Source: Maritimibacter sp.
Lineage (GTDB): Bacteria > Pseudomonadota > Alphaproteobacteria > Rhodobacterales > Rhodobacteraceae
Direction of reading: 5' to 3'
NCBI GenBank assembly: GCA_002701395.1
Contig: NZVC01000022.1
Location: forward strand, 69,916-133,915
Length of the DNA: 64,000 nt
A model generated the notes under the pieces. The model did not search any database. It was given only the letters and a program-made list of their open reading frames with translations, and had not been told where the DNA came from. Both the position numbers and the translations under genes were made by a program. Below, in pieces: positions 32,658 to 39,767 of this stretch (position 1 is its first letter; every line of letters begins with the position of its first letter).

Positions 32658-33152
32658 TTAACGCTTCGAGAACTGGAAGCTGCGGCGGGCTTTCGCGCGG
32701 CCGTATTTCTTCCGTTCCACGACGCGGCTGTCGCGGGTCAGGAAGCCCGCGGCTTTCAGCGCCGGGCGCAGGGTGGGATCGTACAGCTGCAGCGCCTTCG
32801 AGATGCCGTGCTTGACCGCACCGGCCTGACCCGAAAGACCACCGCCCTTGACGGTCGCCTGCACGTCGAACTGGCCTTCGACGCCCGCAACGGTGAACGG
32901 CTGCTTCAGGATCATCTGAAGCACCGGACGCGCGAAGTAGACGTTGATCTCTTTGCCGTTGACGGTGACCTTGCCGGAGCCCGGCTTGATCCAGACACGG
33001 GCAACCGCGTCCTTCCGCTTGCCGGTGGCATAAGAGCGGCCCAGTTCGTCACGGACGGGGTCGCGGTTGATCAGCTCTTCGGTCTCGACGGCGGGCGCGG
33101 TGCCTTCGGCAACCTGGCCCAGCTCTTCCAGCGAGTTGACTTGCTCGGCCAT
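32658..33152 (-). CDS. rpsI: 30S ribosomal protein S9
   Basis: 164 residues. About 38 acidic N-terminal residues precede the S9 core, which starts [15 protein letters not shown] and has [21 protein letters not shown] and the basic C-terminal tail ending QFSKR that reaches the P-site tRNA. The extended N-terminus is common in alphaproteobacterial S9. Its ATG shares one base with the rplM stop (TAATG), the standard rplM-rpsI coupling. Confidence 0.97.
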   Translation of the reverse strand: MAEQVNSLEELGQVAEGTAPAVETEELINRDPVRDELGRSYATGKRKDAVARVWIKPGSGKVTVNGKEINVYFARPVLQMILKQPFTVAGVEGQFDVQATVKGGGLSGQAGAVKHGISKALQLYDPTLRPALKAAGFLTRDSRVVERKKYGRAKARRSFQFSKR

Positions 33153-33616
33153 TACGCAGTCCTCGTGTTCTTCTTGTTCATCGACTTGACGTCCAGAACC
33201 TCGGGGTTCTGTGCCTCGTGCGGATGCTCGGCACCGGCGTAGACACGCAGGTTGGTCATCTGCTGGCGCGACAGGCGGTTGCCCGGCAGCATGCGCTTGA
33301 CCGCTGCGGTCACGACACGCTCGGGGTGCGCACCTTCAAGGATTTCCTCGGCGGTGCGGGACTTGATGCCGCCCGGGTGGCCGGTGTGACGGTAGTACGT
33401 CTTCTCGGCGCGCTTCTTCCCGGTCATCTGCACCTTGTCGGCGTTGATGATGATCACGTTGTCGCCCATGTCCATGGACGGGGTGAAAGTCGCCTTGTGC
33501 TTGCCACGCAGGCGCATCGCCACGATCGACGCAAGACGGCCCAGAACGATGCCTTCGGCGTCGATCAGGATCCATTTCTTGTCGATATCCGCAGGCGTCG
33601 CGGTATAGGTCTTCAT
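33152..33616 (-). CDS. rplM: 50S ribosomal protein L13
   Basis: 154 residues. It begins [20 protein letters not shown], has the L13 motifs [10 protein letters not shown] and [18 protein letters not shown], and the signature [18 protein letters not shown]. The ATG at 33616 is the family-typical start. A hairpin CGGGTC-TG-GACCCG (33644-33657) in its leader might take part in autoregulation, but this is speculative. It is first in the rplM-rpsI operon. Confidence 0.97.
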   Translation of the reverse strand: MKTYTATPADIDKKWILIDAEGIVLGRLASIVAMRLRGKHKATFTPSMDMGDNVIIINADKVQMTGKKRAEKTYYRHTGHPGGIKSRTAEEILEGAHPERVVTAAVKRMLPGNRLSRQQMTNLRVYAGAEHPHEAQNPEVLDVKSMNKKNTRTA

Positions 33617-33774
33617 ATCGGAACCTCGGTTTCGGATGTGGAACGGGTCTGGACCCGCCCCGGGAATTCGGATTGCGCGGTTATACACGCACCGAAATCC
33701 CAGTCAACGGCAGTTCGTCCGATAAAAACACGCAAAAACAATGACTTGCAATTACGGTATTATTATACCCCACC

Positions 33775-35145
33775 TCAGACGCTGATCTGCTCGGGCGGAT
33801 TGTCCAGAAGCTCGCGCAGTTTCTGCATCGCCGCTTCGAACCGGGCCAGCCCGTGGCGCGCGTTGATCGAGATCCGCACCGCATGGGGCGCCCGCCCGTC
33901 ACGCAGGACGAACTCGTCCGCCGCGCGGACCTGAACGCCCGCGGCTTCGGCCCGCTGGCAGAAAGCGCCGGCGCGCCAGCCGGACGGCAGGCCAAGGTAC
34001 AGGAACGGCACGTCCTCGCGCCATGTCAGGTCGTGGCCGCCCAGCACGTTCACGGCGGCGCGGACATAATCGTTCATCGTGCGCCGTGCGTCGTCCATCA
34101 GCCGGGCCAGCTTCGGCGCGCGCAGCAGTTCCACTGTCAGATCGGCCAGCGGCGCGGATATGCCGAAGAACCCATGCTCGGCCGCGCGCCGCAGACCGGC
34201 GCCCCGCCCCGCCGGGGCCACGGCAAAGCCGATGCGCAGCGCCGGGGTCAGGTGTTTCGACATGGAACTGACATACCAGCCCTGTTCGGGCAGCAGCGCG
34301 CGATAGGGCCGCCCGACCGGTGTGCCCAGACGATAGCAATCGTCCTCGACCAGTTGCAGCCCGGTGCGGCGCGCCACGTCGATGATCTCCATCCGGCGCC
34401 ATTCCGGCGTGCACAGGGTCGTGGGGTTGTGCACTTCGGGCGAGGTGCACAGCAATTGCGCCCCATGCCGGCGCACCGCCTCTTCCAGCGCGCCGGGGAT
34501 AAGGCCATGTTCGTCCATCGGCACCGCCACGGGGCGCGCGCGCAGCAGGTCGGCGGCCCGGCGGAACCCCGGATACAGCATCTCTTCCACAAGGATCACG
34601 GGATCGGACCCGCGCAGGATCGCCTGCATGGTCAGCAGGATCGCGTGCTGCCCGCCGTGCGCCGGAACCACGTCCGCCGCGTCCAGCGGTCCAAGATGGG
34701 CCGAGGCCAGCCACCGGATCGCCGCATCGCGCAGCGGCGTGGCGACACGGCTGGGATAGTCCAGCATGTCCGACACGCCGCCCTGCTGCCCGACCTTGAC
34801 CATCAGTTCCCGGATCAGCGCCACCTGCCCCACGTCGGGAAGGCTGGGGCCGTACAGGCGCATCGGCCCGTCCGGTATCGTCTCGGCCGCCTGCGCGCGC
34901 TGTTCGGCCACGAAGGTGCCGCGCCCCACGGCAGCTTGCAGCAGCCCCTCGTCCGTCAGTTCGGTATAGGCGCGGGCCACGGTGCCGGGGGTGATCCCCA
35001 ACGTCCACGCCAGTTCGCGCACCGGAGGCAGCTTTTCCCCCGTGGTCAAGGCACCGCTGCGCACCCCGTCCCGGATCGCCTCGGCGACTGCGGCGTATTT
35101 CGGGCCGGACCGCCCATCCAGGCTCGGCTGCCAAATTGTATTCAT
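33775..35145 (-). CDS. MocR-type GntR/aminotransferase fusion regulator
   Basis: 456 residues. Residues 1-75 form a GntR winged helix (KYAAVAEAIRDGVRSGALTT; then ELAWTLGITPGTVARAYTEL). Residues about 105-450 form a fold-type I aminotransferase domain with the PLP lysine in SSMSKHLTPALRIGFAV and the PLP-phosphate segment AHGGQHAILL. MocR proteins bind PLP or an amino compound and control adjacent genes. The ATG at 35145 lies inside an ATTGTA-TTCAT-TACAAT palindrome, one of several such boxes in the divergent gap, so autoregulation is likely. The effector is unknown. Confidence 0.92.
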   Translation of the reverse strand: MNTIWQPSLDGRSGPKYAAVAEAIRDGVRSGALTTGEKLPPVRELAWTLGITPGTVARAYTELTDEGLLQAAVGRGTFVAEQRAQAAETIPDGPMRLYGPSLPDVGQVALIRELMVKVGQQGGVSDMLDYPSRVATPLRDAAIRWLASAHLGPLDAADVVPAHGGQHAILLTMQAILRGSDPVILVEEMLYPGFRRAADLLRARPVAVPMDEHGLIPGALEEAVRRHGAQLLCTSPEVHNPTTLCTPEWRRMEIIDVARRTGLQLVEDDCYRLGTPVGRPYRALLPEQGWYVSSMSKHLTPALRIGFAVAPAGRGAGLRRAAEHGFFGISAPLADLTVELLRAPKLARLMDDARRTMNDYVRAAVNVLGGHDLTWREDVPFLYLGLPSGWRAGAFCQRAEAAGVQVRAADEFVLRDGRAPHAVRISINARHGLARFEAAMQKLRELLDNPPEQISV

Positions 35146-35226
35146 TACAATCTTTCCCTCGACTTGGTACATGCGCGATTGTACTGCTACATACGTGGCA
35201 ACATCGCCTCATTGTGTCAATACAAT
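35135..35226. promoter_or_regulatory. Repeated TACAAT/ATTGTA boxes between the MocR and DUF1127 genes
   Basis: ATTGTA (35135-35140), TACAAT (35146-35151), ATTGTA (35178-35183), ATTGTG (35211-35216) and TACAAT (35221-35226). The first two and the last two each form an inverted pair. They fill the divergent gap and reach the start codon of the regulator, so they are likely its operators. Confidence 0.65.
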
Positions 35227-35241
35227 TCGAAAGGACATCCC

Positions 35242-35466
35242 GTGACACAAGCACACCCGAACGACGCCCTCGGCTATCTCTCCCGCCGTCCCCTGCCGCC
35301 GATTTCCGCGGTTGCGCTGCGCTTCGTGGTGGTGCTGACCAAATGGGATGAGCGTCGCCGCACCCGACGTTCGCTTGGCACATTGGACCCGCACCTGCTG
35401 CAGGACATCGGCCTGACCAAGGGCGAGGCGCGGCTCGAGGCCGAGCGCCCCTTCTGGAAAGACTGA
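35242..35466 (+). CDS. DUF1127 small protein
   Basis: 74 residues, starting with GTG (VTQAHPNDALGYLSRRPLPP) after GAAAGGA. The C-terminal half is the DUF1127 motif: KWDERRRTRRSLGTLD, then PHLLQDIGLTKGEA. In other alphaproteobacteria short DUF1127 proteins bind RNA or affect sRNA turnover and phosphate or carbon metabolism, but this one has a longer N-terminal part than the 40-50-residue forms. It is divergent from the MocR gene and shares its operator-like boxes, so it is a probable target. Its own terminator is at 35541-35568. Confidence 0.85.
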   Translation: MTQAHPNDALGYLSRRPLPPISAVALRFVVVLTKWDERRRTRRSLGTLDPHLLQDIGLTKGEARLEAERPFWKD

Positions 35467-35540
35467 CGCGGCTGGCGCGATGGCGCCAAAGTTACGGCGG
35501 CCGCCGGCTTTCTACTCCCCTGTCTGGTGGCCCCATCCTG

Positions 35541-35568
35541 GGGGCGGGTCCCGTCCCGCCCCTTTTTT
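35541..35568 (+). terminator. Terminator after the DUF1127 gene
   Basis: Perfect stem GGGGCGGG-TCCCGT-CCCGCCCC followed by six T, 75 bases after the stop codon. Confidence 0.9.
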
Positions 35569-35690
35569 GCTTGGCCAAATCCCGGCCCCAAGGACCCGCT
35601 TTCCGTGGTCAGGAAGGGCCGTCTTCGTTAGCGCCAACATCGATGACGCAGCGTCATTTACCACAGCATCGAAAAGCCCGAAAAAAACGC

Positions 35691-35820
35691 TTGAACGACT
35701 CGGTCCCTGCCCTTAGATCGCCGCCACGAGCGAGGGACCGATCCCAACTTACGGGCAGCCAAGGCTGCCACGGGGGGGCGCTAAGGAACCTCTGGATTCA
35801 ATCTACTGGCTAGAAGGGGA
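35691..35820 (+). promoter_or_regulatory. Structured leader upstream of speD (possible pseudoknot)
   Basis: CGGTCCCT (35701-35708) pairs perfectly with AGGGACCG (35733-35740). Its loop contains CCTTAG (35711-35716), complementary to CTAAGG (35781-35786). Between them lies GGCAGCC-AA-GGCTGCC (35754-35769). The set ends just before AAGGGG, the speD ribosome-binding site. Alternatively TTGAAC (35691-35696) and TTAGAT (35713-35718) are a weak promoter, in which case the first stem would not be transcribed. No gene is seen in 35569-35826. Confidence 0.4.
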
Positions 35821-35826
35821 CGTGTC

Positions 35827-36339
35827 ATGGACGGCACCAACCTCTTCCAACTGGGGATCGGTCTGGAGACAGGCGCCCATGAGGAAGATTCGTGTGTCCG
35901 CATTGCGGCCACCACCGAAACGACCATTGAACGCGACGTGTTCGACGAAGACCGCGAAGATCACTTCATCCGCCGTGACGGCCGGGTGTTCGCCGGGACT
36001 CACCTTATCATCGAGGTGGTCGACGGCACGGGCCTGGACGACGAGGCCCGGATCCAGCAGGCCTTCCGCGACTGCGTGGACGAATGCGGCGCAACGCTGC
36101 TGCACATCCACACGCACAAGTTCTCGCCGCAGGGCGTGAGCGGCGTGGCCGTGCTGGCCGAAAGCCACATCTCGGTCCATACGTGGCCGGAAATCGGCTA
36201 TGGCGCGTTCGATGTCTTCATGTGCGGCGATGCGCAGCCCTGGCTGGCGGTCGACGTGCTGAGCAAGGCGTTCAACACACCCGACGTGCGGGTGAAGGAA
36301 CTGCTGCGCGGCGACGGGCTGGTCGAAGACCCCGCCTAA
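35827..36339 (+). CDS. speD: S-adenosylmethionine decarboxylase proenzyme
   Basis: 170-residue proenzyme that self-cleaves between Glu112 and Ser113 (AESHISVHTWPE) to make the pyruvoyl group. Other active-site residues are His118 and Cys133 (FMCGDA). It makes decarboxylated SAM, the aminopropyl donor for SpeE. Class 1b enzymes usually have about 120-135 residues; here about 45 extra N-terminal residues are present. AAGGGG precedes the ATG. It is paired with speE, 1.1 kb downstream, across an opposite-strand Nudix gene. Confidence 0.95.
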   Translation: MDGTNLFQLGIGLETGAHEEDSCVRIAATTETTIERDVFDEDREDHFIRRDGRVFAGTHLIIEVVDGTGLDDEARIQQAFRDCVDECGATLLHIHTHKFSPQGVSGVAVLAESHISVHTWPEIGYGAFDVFMCGDAQPWLAVDVLSKAFNTPDVRVKELLRGDGLVEDPA

Positions 36340-36660
36340 GCCGCAAGGGTTCGACGCAATACGATCCAGAGACGCTCCTGTCGCACTCACGGGACGGAGC
36401 AAGGGGTATCAGGGGTTACCCCGATTAGGCCACGCGTCTTGATCAGGCGCGTGGCCGCCACGGCCCGAGGGCCGTGAAGGGCGGGATGAGCGCTGCTTGC
36501 CATCGCGCCGCAATGACCAGAGCGCCAGCAAAGGCGACGAACAGGGCGCGTGGGATGACGCGCCCGCAGCAACCTTGAAAGACGGGATAACCCGCGCAAG
36601 GGACAGGCACAGGGTCGCCTGGCCACCGGTGTTCTCCGGTCGGTCGGGCGGCCCTTACCT
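36340..36660. other. Hairpin-rich gap between speD and the Nudix gene
   Basis: No gene can be supported in these 320 bases. Perfect or near-perfect stems follow one another: GGGGTA/TACCCC (36403-36422), GGCCACGCG/CGCGTGGCC (36428-36456), ACGGCCC-GA-GGGCCGT (36460-36475) and GGGCGCGT-GGGATG-ACGCGCCC (36544-36565). I looked for RNase P, tmRNA and SRP RNA consensus boxes and did not find them. A frame on the minus strand (stop at 36443) could encode a hydrophobic peptide, but it has no start or ribosome-binding site of its own. Confidence 0.35.
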
Positions 36661-37098
36661 CTATCGGGGCCCAGTGTTGCCCGCCGTCGTCAAGGCACGC
36701 GACAGCACCTCGTCGACCTGCGCGGACGCCTCGTATCGCCCGGCCAGCACGTCCGCCACCGGCAGCCACGCGGCCTCGCTTACGTCGTCCCGTGGCTCGG
36801 GCTGGCCGTCGCGCCAGCGGCAGAGGATGGCGACCAGCAGATAGTGGTGCCGCACCACACCTTCCCCGTCGCGCACGATCGTGTCGAGGTTGTCCAGCCA
36901 GCCGACGGCCTCGGCCACCACGCCGGTTTCCTCGTGCAACTCACGCATCGCCGCGTCGGCGACGGTCTCGCCCCATTCGACATGGCCGCCGGGATAGCCC
37001 CAAAGCCCCACATCGGGCGGATTGCGCCGCCGCACCAGCAGCACGTGCGCATCGCGCACCACGACCGCCAGCGCGGCGAGTTTCGGTCGGTTCTCCAT
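36661..37098 (-). CDS. Nudix hydrolase
   Basis: 145 residues. The Nudix box is complete: GGHVEWGETVADAAMRELHE, followed by ETG (about residues 37-59). Nudix enzymes cleave nucleoside diphosphates linked to another moiety; the substrate is not readable here. The ATG at 37098 (MENRPKLAALAVVVRD) begins the domain. The C-terminus is GNTGPR. It lies on the opposite strand between speD and speE; the 321-base divergent gap before speE (37099-37419) holds no gene, only a GTGC-GCCCCG/GGGGCAC hairpin (37161-37181) and a TTGACA at 37370. Confidence 0.88.
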   Translation of the reverse strand: MENRPKLAALAVVVRDAHVLLVRRRNPPDVGLWGYPGGHVEWGETVADAAMRELHEETGVVAEAVGWLDNLDTIVRDGEGVVRHHYLLVAILCRWRDGQPEPRDDVSEAAWLPVADVLAGRYEASAQVDEVLSRALTTAGNTGPR

Positions 37099-37419
37099 CC
37101 CAACGGCATAGCCGGTCCGCGCAGGGCCCGAAACGCCAAAGCGTCTCGCGGCGTCCCTCGGTGCGCCCCGTTGCGGGGCACACCCTACGCTTGTTCCATT
37201 TTTGCGGAAGGCGACCATATTCTTTGCCAACGGGCAGCCTACATCACCGCTGGACGGTGACCGCGAATGCCTTCTTTGGCGACGAGCCATTGCAGAAGGT
37301 GCACGGCGCAGTGACGGTCGTCGAACCGATACGAACCCGGCGTGACTCCTCTCGGCGCGACGCGACAGGTTGACATCGCGGCCCGCCACGGCAAACAGGC
37401 CAAAACGGAGGATGTCCCG

Positions 37420-38274
37420 ATGACCGACATGACCGGATGGAGCGTAGAGCGCCTGCACGATGATCACGCCCAGGCCCTGCGCGAAGAACAGGTCCACTAC
37501 GACAGCAAAACCGACCACCAGCGCCTGCGGGTGTTCGAGAACCCGACCTTCGGCCGCGTCCTGACGTTGGACGGGGTGGTGCAGACCACCGAGGGCGACA
37601 ACTTCATCTACCACGAGATGATGTCCCACGTCCCGATCCTTGCCCACGGCGACGCCCGCCGGGTGCTGATCATCGGCGGCGGCGACGGGGGCATGGCCAA
37701 GACGGTGCTGAAACACCAGACGGTGCAGCATCTGACGATGGTCGAGATCGACGCGGGCGTGGTGGACTTTTCGAAGGAATACCTGCCCACCCTGTCGGAC
37801 GGCGCCTTCGACGATCCGCGGCTGGAACTCGTCATCACCGATGGTGCCGATTTCATGCGCGAGACCGAGGGAGGCTACGACGTCATCATCATCGACTCCA
37901 CCGACCCGGTCGGCCCCGGCGAGGTGCTGTTCACGGATCATTTCTACGGCCACGCCCACCGCGCGCTCAGCCCCGAGGGCATTCTTGTCACCCAGAACGG
38001 CGTGCCGTTCCTGCAGGGCGATGAACTGACGCACACTATGCGCGCCTTCAAAGAGCTGTTCCGCGACTGGACGTGCTACACCGCGACGGTCCCCACCTAC
38101 GCCGGCGGCCCGATGGCCTTCGGCTGGGGCACCGACGGCAAAGCGCGCCATACCGACCTCGACACCCTGAAGGCCCGCTTCGACGCCGCGGCGATCGAGA
38201 CCGATTACTACACGCCCGAGGTCCACAAGGCCGCCTTCGCGCTGCCGCCCTACATCTCGCGGCTCATGCCCTGA
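37420..38274 (+). CDS. speE: Spermidine synthase
   Basis: 284-residue aminopropyltransferase that joins putrescine and decarboxylated SAM. The N-terminal beta-strand domain is followed by a Rossmann domain with the GGGDGGMAKTVLKH nucleotide loop (about 87-100), acidic MVEIDAGVVDF, and the catalytic aspartate in IIIDSTDPVGPGEVLF. The tail matches E. coli SpeE-type enzymes (YYTPEVHKAAFALP). GGAGG precedes the ATG at 37420; the open frame upstream has no ribosome-binding site. With speD it supplies spermidine. Confidence 0.96.
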   Translation: MTDMTGWSVERLHDDHAQALREEQVHYDSKTDHQRLRVFENPTFGRVLTLDGVVQTTEGDNFIYHEMMSHVPILAHGDARRVLIIGGGDGGMAKTVLKHQTVQHLTMVEIDAGVVDFSKEYLPTLSDGAFDDPRLELVITDGADFMRETEGGYDVIIIDSTDPVGPGEVLFTDHFYGHAHRALSPEGILVTQNGVPFLQGDELTHTMRAFKELFRDWTCYTATVPTYAGGPMAFGWGTDGKARHTDLDTLKARFDAAAIETDYYTPEVHKAAFALPPYISRLMP

Positions 38275-38284
38275 CCCCGAAGAA

Positions 38285-38412
38285 GCGAGGGGCCCGCCCC
38301 TCGCGCTCCCCGAGGTATATTAAAAGAGAAGAAGGCCCGTCCGCGCGCATCTTCTTCTCTTGAAAAATACCTCGGGGGAGACGCACCGCAGGTGCGGCGG
38401 GGGCAGCGCCCC
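38285..38412. repeat. Two-hairpin dispersed repeat, copies B and B' in inverted pair
   Basis: On the plus strand (38354-38412): TTCTCTTGAAAAATACC, then TCGGGGGA, hairpin CGCACC-GCA-GGTGCG (38382-38396) and hairpin GGGGC-AGC-GCCCC (38400-38412). On the minus strand (38334 back to 38285): CTTCTTCTCTTTTAATATAC, CTCGGGGAG, and hairpin GCGAGGGG-CGGG-CCCCTCGC. The two heads form a nearly perfect inverted repeat of about 29 bases (38306-38334 with 38351-38380). The element fills the gap between convergent speE and the P450 gene. Confidence 0.8.
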
Positions 38413-38414
38413 AT

Positions 38415-39767
38415 CTAGCGGGGACGGACGTCCAGACGAATCCCGTTTTTCGAACGCACCGTGAGAAATGCGACAGGTGTCGGGTCGTCGCCCGCGATCC
38501 TTTGAAAGCGGAACGCCCGGACCAGAAGCGCCAGCAGCAACGGACCCTCGACCATCGCGAAGCCCGCGCCGGTGCAGACCCGCGCGCCGGATGAAAAGGG
38601 CATGTAGGCCTCGCGCAGGCATTGGCGGCCGTTCTCGGTGATGAACCGGTCGGGATCGAAGCTGTCGGGGTCGTCCCACAGCCGTTCGTGGCGCTGCTGG
38701 TGCCACGGGCTGAGGACGATCTGCGATCCGGCGGGGATGTCGCGGTCGCGGAACTGTTCCGGGCGCGTCGTCTCGCGCACCATCATCGGCACCGGCGGGT
38801 ACAGTCGCAGCGTTTCGCGGAACACGTCGCGGGTCAGGCGCAGGGTCGACAGGTCGGCGAAGGTCGGCTGGACGGGCAGCGTCGCGACCTCTGCGGCGAC
38901 GCGGTCCTGCACCTCGGGGTGCAGCGCCAGCAGGTACAGCGCCCATCCAAGCGCCGAGGCGCTGGTTTCGTGGCCCGCAAGGAAGAAGATCGCCACCTGA
39001 TCGACCATCTCGGCGGTGTCGAAGCGATCGCCGGTCTGCGGGTCGGGGGTGGTCATGATCTTGGTGGCCAGATCGTCCGGGGCGGTGCCGGCCTTTATCT
39101 CGGCCATCCGAGCCTCGGTCAGTTGGGTGATCAGGCGGCGGATCCGCGCGGCGGCGGCGCGGGTGCGGCGGCGGTGAAGGCGTGGCATCCACGACGGCAG
39201 CGGCACGAAGGCCGCAAGGTTCAGGATCGGCTGGGTCCGTTGGTAGTCGCGGAAGCGGGCGAAGACCTCGGACGCGAGCGCGTGTTCGATCGGGATCGAG
39301 AACAGGGTGCGGAAGATCACGTCGGCGGCGGCGTGGCTGAGTTCCTCTTCGATTTCGACGGTCTGTCCCGTGCGCCCCGCCAGCCGCGCGACGCAGGATT
39401 GCCCCGCCGCCAGCATCGCCGGAAAGGTGTCGCGCAGGCGCCCGCCCTCGAACGCGGGGTCGATGATGCGGCGCTGCCGCAGCCAGGTTTCGCCGTTGGT
39501 CAGGAACACCGAGTCTCCCAGCAGCGGGCGCAGACCCTCGCCCACCCGGTCGGATTTCGGGAAGTCCATCGGGCGGGCGTTCAGCACTTCGCGCACAAGG
39601 CCGGGCTGGTTCACCAGATACGAGCGGAAGAACGGCGTCCGGAACTCGGCCATCCACGCGCGGTACAGGCGCGCCGGTTGGGCCGACAGGATGTCTTGCC
39701 GGAACAGCCGGAGATAGCGCCAGAGCGACACGCGCCCGGGCCGTGACGGCGGCTTGGGCGGGATCAT
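38415..39767 (-). CDS. Cytochrome P450
   Basis: 450-residue soluble-type P450. Signatures: I-helix AGHETSA, K-helix ETLR (ExxR) and the haem loop FSSGARVCTGAGFA with the iron ligand Cys398. The N-terminus (MIPPKPPSRPGRVSLWRYLR) has no membrane anchor. The helix pattern resembles fatty-acid hydroxylase-like P450s, but the substrate is unknown. No ferredoxin or reductase gene is in the window. The ATG at 39767 overlaps the stop of the membrane hydrolase gene (ATGA), so the two are translated together. Confidence 0.94.
   Translation of the reverse strand: MIPPKPPSRPGRVSLWRYLRLFRQDILSAQPARLYRAWMAEFRTPFFRSYLVNQPGLVREVLNARPMDFPKSDRVGEGLRPLLGDSVFLTNGETWLRQRRIIDPAFEGGRLRDTFPAMLAAGQSCVARLAGRTGQTVEIEEELSHAAADVIFRTLFSIPIEHALASEVFARFRDYQRTQPILNLAAFVPLPSWMPRLHRRRTRAAAARIRRLITQLTEARMAEIKAGTAPDDLATKIMTTPDPQTGDRFDTAEMVDQVAIFFLAGHETSASALGWALYLLALHPEVQDRVAAEVATLPVQPTFADLSTLRLTRDVFRETLRLYPPVPMMVRETTRPEQFRDRDIPAGSQIVLSPWHQQRHERLWDDPDSFDPDRFITENGRQCLREAYMPFSSGARVCTGAGFAMVEGPLLLALLVRAFRFQRIAGDDPTPVAFLTVRSKNGIRLDVRPR

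Noticed and set aside
36340-36660. RNase P RNA, tmRNA or SRP RNA
   Set aside because: None of the conserved boxes I know (such as the GAAAGTCCGGGC box of RNase P or the GGAAGGAAGCAG loop of SRP RNA) is present on either strand.
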